A stretch of DNA of 64,000 nt from Sphingomonas lacunae. GTDB taxonomy: Bacteria > Pseudomonadota > Alphaproteobacteria > Sphingomonadales > Sphingomonadaceae. The stretch lies in assembly GCF_012979535.1 (NCBI RefSeq), contig NZ_CP053015.1, forward strand, positions 930,001 to 994,000, read 5' to 3'. Within the stretch, counting starts at the first letter, position 1, and each line of letters begins with the position of its first letter. The translations under genes were made by a program, and so were the position numbers. This document shows, piece after piece, positions 1 through 8,909 of the stretch. The notes below the pieces were generated by a model. It was not told where the DNA came from and did not search any database. It worked only from the letters and a program-made list of their open reading frames with translations.

Positions 1-452
1 AAGACAATGGTGCCGGTACTGGCGACCAATGTTGCCACGCCGAAGGCGAATGAACGGCGATCCGGTTCAAACAATGTGGCAACAGTCTTGATCGTCAGTG
101 GCGTCTGAACCGCTTCTGTCACACCTAGACCCGCTCGAGCAGCCACGACCTGCCACATGGTGGTCGCCCAACCATGGGCGATCGCGGCCGCGCTCCATGC
201 GGAAGCACCCAGTTGCATCGATCGATTGACCCCCAGCCGGTCAACCAGCCAGCCGGTGAAGAGAAAGGCAAAGGCAGCCGAAAATTGCGTGACCGCAGCG
301 AGATCACCGAAATCACTGTCAGTCCAGCCGAAGTCAGCCATCATATCTGGCTTGAGTATCGCAATGACAGGCCGATCCATCGCGTTGAATATGCCTGCAA
401 GGCACAAGGTGGCGAACAACGCCCAACGCAGATTTCGAGATATACCTGTCAT
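1..452 (-). CDS. MFS transporter, N-terminal part (cut by window edge)
   Basis: Reading the minus strand from an ATG at 452 gives about 150 residues of a major facilitator protein of the anion:cation symporter (ExuT-like) type. The first helix carries FNAMDRPVIAIL, followed by FGWTDSDFG, a helix-loop with GWLVDRLGVNR (the MFS loop 2-3 motif) and helices through the residue run ending at the edge. A second ATG at 458 is in frame, but AGGA sits only 3 nt from it and 9 nt from the ATG at 452, so 452 is preferred. The C-terminal two thirds lie outside the window. Its neighbours are a TonB receptor and a sulfoquinovose-type gene set, so it may import the sugar across the inner membrane. That substrate is inferred. 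Confidence 0.8.
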   Translation of the reverse strand, partial: MTGISRNLRWALFATLCLAGIFNAMDRPVIAILKPDMMADFGWTDSDFGDLAAVTQFSAAFAFLFTGWLVDRLGVNRSMQLGASAWSAAAIAHGWATTMWQVVAARAGLGVTEAVQTPLTIKTVATLFEPDRRSFAFGVATLVASTGTIV

Positions 453-554
453 CGGCATCTATCCTGAGCGGCAGGGCCGATCATGGCAATCCCCATCCCC
501 TGGCTGCCCGCCCGGAGGCAAGTGCGCAAGGAATGGGGATCGCAGATTTTGCAA

Positions 555-2906
555 TCAGCGCATCTTCACACGCAGACCGATGCCGAAATAGCGGTCGGCG
601 TCGCGCGGAATGTGGAGGCGCTGACCTGCACTGGTGTTGAGCAGTACATAGCTGGTGTCACCAATATTGCGGGCCATGAGTGACAGCCGATAATTGTCAT
701 CCGCATCGCTGATGCCGATGCTGGCGTTCCAGATTCCATAGCTGTCAATCGGACCGGCATTGCCGAGGTCGGAGAACTGGCTGCCAGTATAGCTGTAGCT
801 GGTGTTGGCATAGAACCGCATGCTGTCACCGATCGGCGTTTCATAGTCCGCGCCAACATTCCAGCTCCATTCCGGTGCCAACGGCAGACGGGTGCCGTTG
901 AGCGCGCTTGGCGCGTTGGTCAGCGGGTTCGGGTTGAAGCGACGCACCTTGGCATCGGCATAGGCGATGCTGCCACGCAGGGTAAAGCCCTCAGCCGCCT
1001 CGATAACCGTGTCGACCTCGAAGCCGGTTGATCGCACCTGACCGGCATTGGTCAGGTTTGAAACCAGAACTGGTGGCGTTCCAAGCAGGATGAAATTGTT
1101 GGCCTGGAACCCGTCATAGGTCACCTGGAACGCGGTTGCGTTGAACGTCACGATATCGGCGAACTGGCTGCGCAGACCGATTTCATAGCTGTCCGAAGTT
1201 TCCTCATCAATCGCGACCGCATTGGTGGGAGCGGTGTGGTTGAAGAAGACGTTGAACGCTGGCCCCTTGTAGCCACGTGTATAGCTGACATAGAGCATCA
1301 GGTCATCGCTCGGCTCATATTGTGCCGACACCCGGCCAGACCAGTTGCTATTGTTGCTGTCACCGGTCGACGTGTTAGTGCCATTGCCCGGCGGCGTGGC
1401 GGTCGTCAGGCCGCCAGCAGGGTTACCCGACACGCCGGCACCCGTTGCCGGCAATCCGGTCCGGGCATCGACACCCGGCGCACGGGTATGGGTGTAGGAC
1501 AGCTCATCCTTTGTCCAACGCAGGCCTGCGGTCAGGCTGAACTGGTCGCTGAAGCGATAGGTTGCTTGGGTGAACAGCGCATAGTTGGTGGAATCGACGT
1601 CGCTGGTCGACGAGGCGGTCGGGAAAATGGTGTTGTTGGCCGCATCAAACACGGTGGTGTTGCACGGGATGGCTCCGCCCGGCAGCGCCGGCAACGACGA
1701 CAGGGTGCACTGGATGTTGCTGCGGCGGAACAACTGCGTGTTGTGCGAATACCAGATAAAGGCACCAGCTTGATAGAAGAACGCTTCATTCGGGTCCGAA
1801 GCGATACGCGCCTCAAAGCTGTACTGATCGGTGTTGACCGTGCCGCGGTCATGGAGTTCACCGCCGCCGATCACCGCACGCGGCAAAAAGTCACCTTCAC
1901 GGATTTCGGTGTTTTCCCAGCTACGGTAGCCAGCGACGAGGCTGAGCGTGTGGCTGTCGCTTACGTCAAAGTCGCCAGACGCGGTCAGGCTCCACTGCGT
2001 ATCCTTCGTCCGGGTTACAAGATTGTGGTTGACGATACGCTGGTCTTCACCACGTGCATTTCCGCCCGGGATGGCAAGCAGAGCATCAAGAGTTGCACCT
2101 CGCGAGACACCGGTAACTTCGGCGCAGCAATCATCATTGCCGCGGAAATAATCCGCAATGAAGCGGATTTTCGATGTACCATTGTCGTAATCGACAATAG
2201 CGCGCAGGCCATAATGTTCATAGCCGTTGACGTCGGAATTCACAGCGGGGTTGATATTGCGGATGTTACCATCATAGCTGCCGTAGAAGCCGGTCAAACG
2301 ACCCGAGAGGCTATCGCCCAGCGGACCCGAAAGCGATCCGCGCAAACGATACTCCTGACCTTCGTAAAGCTCTGCACTGGCTTCGGCTTCAAAGGTGTCG
2401 GTTCCGCCACGACTGATGATGTTGATCAAACCGGCACTGGCGTTCTTGCCAAACAGTGTGCCCTGCGGGCCGCGCAGAACCTCGAGGCGGTCGATGTCGA
2501 CGAGATCGATGAAACTCTGGCCAGAGCGGCTAAGCACGACGCCATCGACAACGGTCGACACGCTGGGCTCGGCCGCGACCGAGAAGGTGATGGTGCCAAC
2601 GCCGCGCATGACAATCGCGCTGTTTGCACTGGTCGTGCCCTTGCGGAACGTCACCGAGGGAACGATGTCACCGATGTTCTCGAGGCTGTTGGTGCCGCTG
2701 TCGAGCAGGCGATCACCCGAGACCGCACTGACGGCGATCGGCACATCCTGAAGATTCTGTTCGACGCGGTTGGCTGTGACGATGATGTCACCGCTGTCTT
2801 CATCAGACGCCGTCTGGGCGAATGCAGGGGCGGCAATGGCGAGGGCGAGCCCCGACGCGCTGATTGCGAGCAGGCTGCGGCGCAGCCCGGTGGAAATGCG
2901 GGTCAT
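555..2906 (-). CDS. TonB-dependent outer membrane receptor
   Basis: 783 residues. There is a signal peptide at about 1-30 (cleavage after AFA), then a plug domain starting DIIVTANRVEQNLQDVPIAV and containing the PQGTLFGKNASAG segment typical of receptor plugs, then a long beta-barrel. The protein ends GLRVKMR, so it lacks the usual terminal aromatic residue. A GGGAGGA ribosome site lies 6 nt before the ATG at 2906. It is transcribed away from the GH31 gene from a shared 143-bp region and faces the same way as the MFS gene. Receptors of this class import carbohydrates or siderophores. From its neighbours I infer a sulfoquinovosyl glycoside as substrate, which is not provable from sequence. Confidence 0.93.
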   Translation of the reverse strand: MTRISTGLRRSLLAISASGLALAIAAPAFAQTASDEDSGDIIVTANRVEQNLQDVPIAVSAVSGDRLLDSGTNSLENIGDIVPSVTFRKGTTSANSAIVMRGVGTITFSVAAEPSVSTVVDGVVLSRSGQSFIDLVDIDRLEVLRGPQGTLFGKNASAGLINIISRGGTDTFEAEASAELYEGQEYRLRGSLSGPLGDSLSGRLTGFYGSYDGNIRNINPAVNSDVNGYEHYGLRAIVDYDNGTSKIRFIADYFRGNDDCCAEVTGVSRGATLDALLAIPGGNARGEDQRIVNHNLVTRTKDTQWSLTASGDFDVSDSHTLSLVAGYRSWENTEIREGDFLPRAVIGGGELHDRGTVNTDQYSFEARIASDPNEAFFYQAGAFIWYSHNTQLFRRSNIQCTLSSLPALPGGAIPCNTTVFDAANNTIFPTASSTSDVDSTNYALFTQATYRFSDQFSLTAGLRWTKDELSYTHTRAPGVDARTGLPATGAGVSGNPAGGLTTATPPGNGTNTSTGDSNNSNWSGRVSAQYEPSDDLMLYVSYTRGYKGPAFNVFFNHTAPTNAVAIDEETSDSYEIGLRSQFADIVTFNATAFQVTYDGFQANNFILLGTPPVLVSNLTNAGQVRSTGFEVDTVIEAAEGFTLRGSIAYADAKVRRFNPNPLTNAPSALNGTRLPLAPEWSWNVGADYETPIGDSMRFYANTSYSYTGSQFSDLGNAGPIDSYGIWNASIGISDADDNYRLSLMARNIGDTSYVLLNTSAGQRLHIPRDADRYFGIGLRVKMR

Positions 2907-3049
2907 GAAAATTCCTCCCTATGGCGCGCCGGAGAGTGCGCGCAATCGCCCGGCCCTGCTTCGTCGCGGCAGGCCATGGCAGCAAAAGTGTTGCGTGAGG
3001 CCAGAGCATATGTCAAGCGGTGTCATACGATCTCGACGAGAGGCTCGCC
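2907..3049. promoter_or_regulatory. Divergent promoter region, possible LacI operator
   Basis: This 143-bp gap between two divergent start codons must hold both promoters. At 3009-3027 lies an imperfect inverted repeat, TATGTCAAG/GGTGTCATA around a central C (6 of 9 positions match), with TGTCA repeated directly. That could be the operator of the LacI-type regulator encoded downstream. No convincing -35/-10 pair was found, so the operator call is weak. Confidence 0.35.
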
Positions 3050-5203
3050 ATGAGTGATGCTTTCCCGCAACAGCAGGGAGTCTCAGGTTTCGTGGCGAAA
3101 GGGAGTGTCGGAGTGACAGGGCGTTTTGTCGTGGCGGGACCTGAAGATAAGGGCGGCGGGTTTGACCTGTTGCTCGGTGATCGGGTCATCCTACGTCATC
3201 GCGTTGAAGCACCCGCGTTCCGTATTGCCAAAGGCAATCCCAGCGTCACGATGGTTCGCGGCAATTTCCGCATGGAGGATGCGCCGAGTGACGAGCGGGC
3301 ACTTCGGTATATGGTGCTGCCACAGGCGGCGATGACGCGCATCGGCTGGGCAGACGGCATAGCCGGGAATCTGGATAAAGGCTTCGTTTTCCTTTCTGAT
3401 TCGCCAGACGGGCCGCCATTGCTCGACCTGTTCTTCACTCTCGACATGTCGTTGTTCAATGCCAACGGCCGTGATCCGTCATTTGACCGGATCAGCGTTG
3501 ACTGGGTTGTTGAACCGAACACCATGGTCTGGGGTGGTGGTGAACAGATGAGCCATCTGGCGCTCAACGGTCGAAACTTTCCGATGTGGACGAGCGAACC
3601 GGGGGTTGGCCGGGAGCCTGGCACCGCTTTGACTGATGTGATGAGTGCCGATGGGTCCTTTGCTGGTGGGGATTTTTGGACAACCAACTATCCCCAACCG
3701 ACCATGATTTTCTCAGGAGGCCATGCCGTACAGATAGAAAACAGCTGCTACACTGAGCTGGACCTGACGAGTGCGGGCCGCGCCACCACCCGTCTTTGGA
3801 CAGGCAGCGCCGATTTCGCGCTGTTTGTCGGAAGGGACGTTGCAGATTTGGTGGGGCAATTGGCCCGTGACGCTGGACAACGGCCTGCCTTGCCTGACTG
3901 GACCGCCGGTGGTGCCATCGTTGGCCTTAAGGATGGCGGGAACAGCTTTGAGCGGCTCGAAAAGATCATTGCGGCGGGCGCGGCGGTGGCCGGCCTGTGG
4001 TGCGAGGATTGGGTTGGCATTCGCCAGACGAGCTTTGGCCGCCGCCTGTTCTGGGACTGGCAGTGGAACGCGGCGCGTTATCCGAATTTGCCCGAGCGGA
4101 TTGCGGAATTGAAGGCACGCGGCATCCGCTTCCTCGGCTATGTGAACCCCTATTTGGCCGTCGATGGCCCGCAATATGCCGAGGCCGAACAGCTGGGCTA
4201 TCTGGCGCTCAAGCAGGATAGCGACGAGCCTTTTGCGGTCGATTTTGGCGAATTTGGCGCGGGCGTGGTCGATTTCACCAACCCCGCCGCCGCCGCCTGG
4301 TTCGCCGAGGAAATTATCGGCAAGCAGATGATCGACTTCGGGCTCGACGGCTGGATGGCCGATTTTGGCGAATATCTGCCGGTCGACTTGAGGTTGCACG
4401 ATGGCGACCCGATGGAGATGCACAATCGCTGGCCGGTGCTGTGGGCCGAGGTCAACCATCGTGCCGTCGCCTCGCGCGGCAAGACCGGCGAGGTCGTATG
4501 GTTCATGCGTGCAGGCTTCACCGGGGTTCAGGCCTATTGCCCACTGCTCTGGGCAGGCGATCAGTCGGTCGATTTTAGCCGCCACGATGGCATTGGCACC
4601 GTCATCACCGCAGCTCTTTCCTCGGGTCTCGTCGGCAATGCCTTTTCGCATTCGGATGTTGGCGGTTACACCAGTCTGCATGGCAACATTCGGACTGAGG
4701 AGCTGATGATGCGCTGGTATGAACTAGGCGCTTTTTCGCCGGTCATGCGAACTCATGAAGGCAACCGGCCTGACGATAATCTGCAGATCGACTCTACGCC
4801 GGATCTGCTCGCCGGCTTTGTCAGGTGGAGCAGGGTACATGAGGCTCTGGCTCCGTGGATACGGCATCTGCGCGACGAAGCGACGACGACGGGATTGCCG
4901 GCCCAACGCGCGCTGTTCCTGCATTATCCCGATGACCGAGAAACCTTCATCATACAGGACCAGTATCTCTATGGAGCCGAGCTGATGGTAGCGCCGGTGA
5001 TTGAGGAAGGCGCGGTGTCGCGTCGGGTGTATCTTCCGGGTGACAGCGCGACAGTCTGGCGGCATGTCTGGTCGGGCGAGGACCGCGGCCCGGGCTGGCA
5101 TGTAGTAGTAGCGCCAATCGGCGAGCCACCAGTGTTTTACCGGCCAGACACTGCCACAGCACCGCTGTTTGCCAGCCTGAAGCAAGTAAGGGACCGGCAA
5201 TGA
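3050..5203 (+). CDS. GH31 sulfoquinovosidase (YihQ/SmoI type)
   Basis: 717 residues from the ATG at 3050, chosen because GAGAGG lies 6 nt upstream; a GTG at 3020 would add 10 residues. The enzyme hydrolyses alpha-sulfoquinovosides such as sulfoquinovosyl glycerol. The sequence follows E. coli YihQ closely as I remember it: GGGEQMS near residue 162, TSEPGVGRE near 181, GLWCEDWVG near 315, catalytic nucleophile D438 in WMADFGE, acid/base D504 in AGDQSVDF. The sulfonate-recognition residues appear conserved as R332 and W335 in RLFW and Y540 in SDVGGYTS, which would match R301, W304 and Y508 of YihQ. These set sulfoquinovosidases apart from ordinary GH31 glucosidases. No signal peptide is seen, so it is probably cytoplasmic. 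Its stop overlaps the start of the LacI gene. Confidence 0.9.
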   Translation: MSDAFPQQQGVSGFVAKGSVGVTGRFVVAGPEDKGGGFDLLLGDRVILRHRVEAPAFRIAKGNPSVTMVRGNFRMEDAPSDERALRYMVLPQAAMTRIGWADGIAGNLDKGFVFLSDSPDGPPLLDLFFTLDMSLFNANGRDPSFDRISVDWVVEPNTMVWGGGEQMSHLALNGRNFPMWTSEPGVGREPGTALTDVMSADGSFAGGDFWTTNYPQPTMIFSGGHAVQIENSCYTELDLTSAGRATTRLWTGSADFALFVGRDVADLVGQLARDAGQRPALPDWTAGGAIVGLKDGGNSFERLEKIIAAGAAVAGLWCEDWVGIRQTSFGRRLFWDWQWNAARYPNLPERIAELKARGIRFLGYVNPYLAVDGPQYAEAEQLGYLALKQDSDEPFAVDFGEFGAGVVDFTNPAAAAWFAEEIIGKQMIDFGLDGWMADFGEYLPVDLRLHDGDPMEMHNRWPVLWAEVNHRAVASRGKTGEVVWFMRAGFTGVQAYCPLLWAGDQSVDFSRHDGIGTVITAALSSGLVGNAFSHSDVGGYTSLHGNIRTEELMMRWYELGAFSPVMRTHEGNRPDDNLQIDSTPDLLAGFVRWSRVHEALAPWIRHLRDEATTTGLPAQRALFLHYPDDRETFIIQDQYLYGAELMVAPVIEEGAVSRRVYLPGDSATVWRHVWSGEDRGPGWHVVVAPIGEPPVFYRPDTATAPLFASLKQVRDRQ

Positions 5204-6234
5204 GTGAAAGAGCCAACAGTGAGCGGGCCAATATCCGCGATGTGGCTGCAAGGGCAGGGGTGGCGATCAAGACGGTCAGCCGGGTCCTGAACGACCACCC
5301 CTATGTGAGCGCCGATACGCGCGAGAAGGTTGAACGGGCCATGCAGGAGCTGGGGTTCAAACCCAGCGTCGCTGCGCGCATATTGGCCGGGACGAAGTCG
5401 AACCAGATTGCCCTAATTTACGACAATCACAGTCCCTATTACATGCACCAGATCCAGTCGGGATGCTGGGACCGCTGTCATGGCGCGGGGGTGCGCTTGC
5501 TGGCGCAACCAGTCAACGTCGACGACCCTGATGTCGGCGAGCAGGTGCGTGGCCTGATCACCGAAACCCATGTTGATGGAATCATCCTCTCTTCCCCAGT
5601 GACCGACTGCGGGCCTGTGTTGCGCGCTCTTGAGGCAATGAACATTCCTTTTGTTCGCATTTCGCCGGGCACCAACCATGCGCTGACGTCCAGCGTTTTC
5701 ATGGATGATGCCCAGGCAGCCGATGACATGACCACCCATCTCATCAACCTCGGGCATCGACGGATCGGCTTCATAAAGGGACATCCCAACCATATGGCGT
5801 CGGACGAACGGCTGTTCGGATATCGCCGCGCGCTCGATCGGGCAGGGATCAGTTTCGAACCTTCACTCGTGGCACTTGGCCGTTTCGATTTTGACAGCGG
5901 CACCGAAGCAGCGACCGCGTTTCTGAGCATGGATCGTCCGCCAACCGCCATTTTTGCCAGCAATGATGATATGGCCGCCGGGGTGCTGGCTGTCGCGCAT
6001 GACCGTGGGGTAGACGTTCCGGAACAATTGTCGGTGGCCGGTTTCGACGACACCACACTGGCACGCACCGTTTGGCCTCCGCTCACAACTATTCGCCAGC
6101 CCGTTTTCGAACTGGCTGACACCGCCGCCCAATTACTGTTGGGTGGCGGTGACATAACCCACAAGCGACTGCCGCACGAGTTGATCGAACGGCGCTCAAC
6201 CACCCAATGCCCCGCCAAAACACACAGGAATTGA
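5200..6234 (+). CDS. LacI-family transcriptional regulator
   Basis: 344 residues. The N-terminal helix-turn-helix and hinge are clear (NIRDVAARAGVAIKTVSRVLN near residues 7-27, then PSVAARILAG). A periplasmic-binding-protein-like sensor domain follows, with IFASNDDMAAGVLAVA and SVAGFDDTTLARTVWPPLTTI typical of the family. The ATG overlaps the TGA of the sulfoquinovosidase (ATGA), so the two are translationally coupled. A local repressor of the divergent locus is the likely role, with sulfoquinovose or a breakdown product as inducer; both points are inferred from position. Confidence 0.95.
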   Translation: MSERANSERANIRDVAARAGVAIKTVSRVLNDHPYVSADTREKVERAMQELGFKPSVAARILAGTKSNQIALIYDNHSPYYMHQIQSGCWDRCHGAGVRLLAQPVNVDDPDVGEQVRGLITETHVDGIILSSPVTDCGPVLRALEAMNIPFVRISPGTNHALTSSVFMDDAQAADDMTTHLINLGHRRIGFIKGHPNHMASDERLFGYRRALDRAGISFEPSLVALGRFDFDSGTEAATAFLSMDRPPTAIFASNDDMAAGVLAVAHDRGVDVPEQLSVAGFDDTTLARTVWPPLTTIRQPVFELADTAAQLLLGGGDITHKRLPHELIERRSTTQCPAKTHRN

Positions 6235-6235
6235 C

Positions 6236-7147
6236 ATGAGTTTGTTGCCTTCACCACCGACCACCCGCACACTTGGCAAGAGCGGGATTGCCGTATCGAG
6301 CCTCGCTTGGGGCATGTGGCGATTTTCCGGCCAGAGCCTTGAGGCGGCAACTCGCCTAGTCCATAGCGTGCTTGATGCGGGGATCACCCTGTTTGACACG
6401 GCTGACATCTATGGTTTTGATGGCAGTGGCGGCTTTGGTGATGCCGAAGTGCTGTTCGGCGAAGTGATGGCGGCTGACCGCAGCATCCGTGAGCAGATTG
6501 TGCTGGCGACCAAGGGGGGGATCATGCCACCTCTCCCTTATGACCAGAGCGCCACCTATTTGTCTGGCGCGATCGACGCGTCGCTCAAGCGGTTGGGGGT
6601 CGAGCGGGTCGAGCTTTACCAGATTCACCGGCCCGACATCCTGACGCACCCGCAGGAGGTAGCGCGAACGCTGGCGGATGCGGTGGCAGCGGGCAAGATC
6701 GCCAGCGTAGGTGTTTCGAACATGACGATAGCGCAGATCGCCGCGTTGCAGACGTTCCTCGGTGACATTGCCATTGTCGCCACCCAGCCGGAAATCTCGC
6801 CGGTGCGGATCGACTGTTTTGAAAATGGCGAGATGGATCAGGCAATGATGCAGGGGCTGACGCCGCTCGCCTGGTCGCCGCTGGGCGGTGGACGACTGGC
6901 GGCGCCGACGACGGAGCGGGAGCGCGCCGTCGTGGCTGCACTAGAGGGTGAGGTAGAGCGGCAAAACGCCCCTCTGGCTGCGGTGGCTTACAGCTGGTTG
7001 ATGGCGCATCCTGCTGGAATCATTCCGATAATTGGCACCCAGCGACCCGAGCGCATCGCCGAGGCGGTAGAGGCCTATAAGGTGCGATGGACCCGCGAGA
7101 GCTGGTACGCCGTCCTGGTCGCCGCACGCGGCGTGCCATTGCCCTGA
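6236..7147 (+). CDS. Aldo-keto reductase, SmoB-like (6-oxo-glucose reductase candidate)
   Basis: 303 residues, starting one base after the LacI stop codon. It is an aldo-keto reductase with the tetrad visible: Asp and Tyr in FDTADIYGF, Lys in LATKGG, His in YQIHRPD. The C-terminal nucleotide-binding part has IIPIIGTQRPERIAEAV. In the Agrobacterium sulfo-SMO pathway the NADPH-dependent SmoB of this superfamily reduces 6-oxo-glucose to glucose after desulfonation. The family alone does not fix the substrate; the tight grouping with a sulfoquinovosidase and an SsuD-like monooxygenase supports this role. Confidence 0.85.
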   Translation: MSLLPSPPTTRTLGKSGIAVSSLAWGMWRFSGQSLEAATRLVHSVLDAGITLFDTADIYGFDGSGGFGDAEVLFGEVMAADRSIREQIVLATKGGIMPPLPYDQSATYLSGAIDASLKRLGVERVELYQIHRPDILTHPQEVARTLADAVAAGKIASVGVSNMTIAQIAALQTFLGDIAIVATQPEISPVRIDCFENGEMDQAMMQGLTPLAWSPLGGGRLAAPTTERERAVVAALEGEVERQNAPLAAVAYSWLMAHPAGIIPIIGTQRPERIAEAVEAYKVRWTRESWYAVLVAARGVPLP

Positions 7148-7207
7148 AGCCGCCCCCAATCGCTTTTCACCGGAGCCCCCGTTCCCAAGAGTCAGGAAGG
7201 CAAAGCC

Positions 7208-8293
7208 ATGACCCAACAATGCGAAATCAGCTGGTTTTCCGCACTGTGTGACGATGATTACGAATTTCTGGGCGTCCCCGACCCCGCGCTCCAGTCAAGC
7301 TGGGAGCATTGCCGCAACATCGTGCTGACAGCGGAAAAGTCCGGTTTTGACAATATATTGCTGCCATCGGGCTATCAGCTGGGCGTGGATACAACGATGT
7401 TCGCCGCCGCCATTGCCCCCTACCTGCAGCGACTCAAGCTGTTGATGGCGGTGCGCATCGGCGAGGACTGGCCACCTGTGCTGGCCCGCCGGATCGCGAC
7501 ACTGGACCGCATCCTCGGCGCCAATGCCGCCGGCACCGGTGGCAGGCTCAACGTCAACATCATCTCCTCCGACATCCCCGGCGAAGTGATGGAAGGCGGC
7601 CCGCGCTATGCCCGCACCATCGAAGCGATGCAGATTGTCCGCCAGCTGTTGAACGGCGAAGCGGTCAGCCACAAGGGTGAGTTCTATGATGTCGAGGTCG
7701 CCCCGCCGCGTATGACAACGCTGTCAGGCAAGTGCCCGCCCTTTTACTTCGGTGGCCTGTCCCCGGTGGCGCGTGACGTTGCCGCCGCGGCCGCTGACGT
7801 CTATCTGATGTGGCCGGACACGATGGACAATGTGAAGGCGGTGGTCGCCGACATGACAGAACGCGCTGCCGCCAAAGGCCGCACGCTCAAGTTCGGTTAC
7901 CGCGCCCATGTCATCGTTCGCGAAACCGAGGATGAGGCCCGCGCCTATGCCGACCGGTTGCTCTCGAAACTCGATGCACAGGCCGGCGACGCGATCCGCA
8001 ACAAGAGCCTGGACGCCCAGAATTTCGGCGTGCAACGACAGGCTGAGCTGCGCAGCGCGGCGGATGGTGACGGCTTTGTCGAGGAAAATCTGTGGACCGG
8101 CATAGGCCGGGCCCGGTCAGGCTGCGGCGCCGCGATTGTCGGCAACCCCGATCAGGTGCTGGCCAAGCTGCGCGCCTATCAGGCGGTCGGCATGGAAGCC
8201 TTCATCCTGTCCGGTTACCCGCACGCGGCCGAATGCGACCTGTTCGCCCGGCACGTCCTGCCGCACATCGAGCATGGGCCGCTTAATTTCTGA
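7208..8293 (+). CDS. FMNH2-dependent sulfonate monooxygenase (SsuD/SmoC-like)
   Basis: 361 residues of the bacterial luciferase-like monooxygenase family, closest by eye to alkanesulfonate monooxygenase SsuD. It has the TIM-barrel pattern with FDNILLPSG, MVAVRIGEDWPP-like strand and GRLNVNIISSDIPGE, and the C-terminal GIGRARSGCGAAIVGNP region that in SsuD contains the mobile active-site arginine, followed by GMEAFILSGYPHAAE. With reduced FMN and O2 such enzymes cut C-S bonds, releasing sulfite. Placed beside sulfoquinovosidase and an aldo-keto reductase it is a good candidate for sulfoquinovose monooxygenase. GGAAGG lies 7 nt before the ATG. No flavin reductase follows it. Confidence 0.9.
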   Translation: MTQQCEISWFSALCDDDYEFLGVPDPALQSSWEHCRNIVLTAEKSGFDNILLPSGYQLGVDTTMFAAAIAPYLQRLKLLMAVRIGEDWPPVLARRIATLDRILGANAAGTGGRLNVNIISSDIPGEVMEGGPRYARTIEAMQIVRQLLNGEAVSHKGEFYDVEVAPPRMTTLSGKCPPFYFGGLSPVARDVAAAAADVYLMWPDTMDNVKAVVADMTERAAAKGRTLKFGYRAHVIVRETEDEARAYADRLLSKLDAQAGDAIRNKSLDAQNFGVQRQAELRSAADGDGFVEENLWTGIGRARSGCGAAIVGNPDQVLAKLRAYQAVGMEAFILSGYPHAAECDLFARHVLPHIEHGPLNF

Positions 8294-8317
8294 GCGGCCC
8301 ATCGGCCCACCGCAGGT

Positions 8318-8743
8318 TCAGGGAATGGCGTAAGTGACCGTCGCCTGTCCGACCAGCCGGTCGGGCGAGGCGGTCCATATCTGCACGTCGCTGACCGAAA
8401 GGCGGCGGCCAAGCTTGAGCAGGCGGACATCGGCGTGGATTCGCTCGACCGGGCAGGCGCGCAGGAACTGGTAAGTGAGCGACGAAGTGACCGTCATCGC
8501 AACCGGCCCGATATGCGCGAGCGTCATGGCATAGGCAGCCGTATCCGCCAGCGTCATCAGCGTCGGGCCAGAGACGATGCCGCCGGGCCGCAAATTGCCG
8601 TCACCCGGCATCAGCGAGAGCCGGGCGCGACCCGGCGAGACACTGTCTATCTTCGCCAGTCCTTCGCGGCCGCCCGGAAACAGCGATTGCAGAAAGGTAT
8701 TGAGCGCATCGGCATCCATTTGCACTGTTGCCATGTCGGCCAT
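8318..8743 (-). CDS. PaaI-type hotdog thioesterase
   Basis: 141 residues from the ATG at 8743, which has AAGGGG 10 nt upstream; a longer frame to 8911 has no such site. The protein has the hotdog-fold pattern with LRPGGIVSGPTLMTLADTAAY, where family members place the catalytic acidic residue on the central helix, and a C-terminal strand VGQATVTYAIP. Members hydrolyse acyl-CoA thioesters. It converges on the SsuD-like gene with only 24 bp between stops, so it is probably not part of that operon. The substrate is unknown. Confidence 0.88.
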   Translation of the reverse strand: MADMATVQMDADALNTFLQSLFPGGREGLAKIDSVSPGRARLSLMPGDGNLRPGGIVSGPTLMTLADTAAYAMTLAHIGPVAMTVTSSLTYQFLRACPVERIHADVRLLKLGRRLSVSDVQIWTASPDRLVGQATVTYAIP

Positions 8744-8909
8744 GATCGTTCCGCCCCTTCTCTTGCCAGATTGACCAGCATTCATCGCAGGGACAGGCCG
8801 TGGATTGCAACTGACAGGCTTGCCCATTGGCATCGGAGCCGACCAAGGGGCCGGCCTTCGCTTTTTCCTCTTTTCAGCCCCTGTTGTATCGAGATAATAC
8901 AGCCTCAAC

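Noticed and set aside
1236..3053. A 605-residue plus-strand open frame opposite the TonB receptor
   Set aside because: It is antisense to a clear receptor gene, has no ribosome site or recognised domain, and its length follows from the high GC content.
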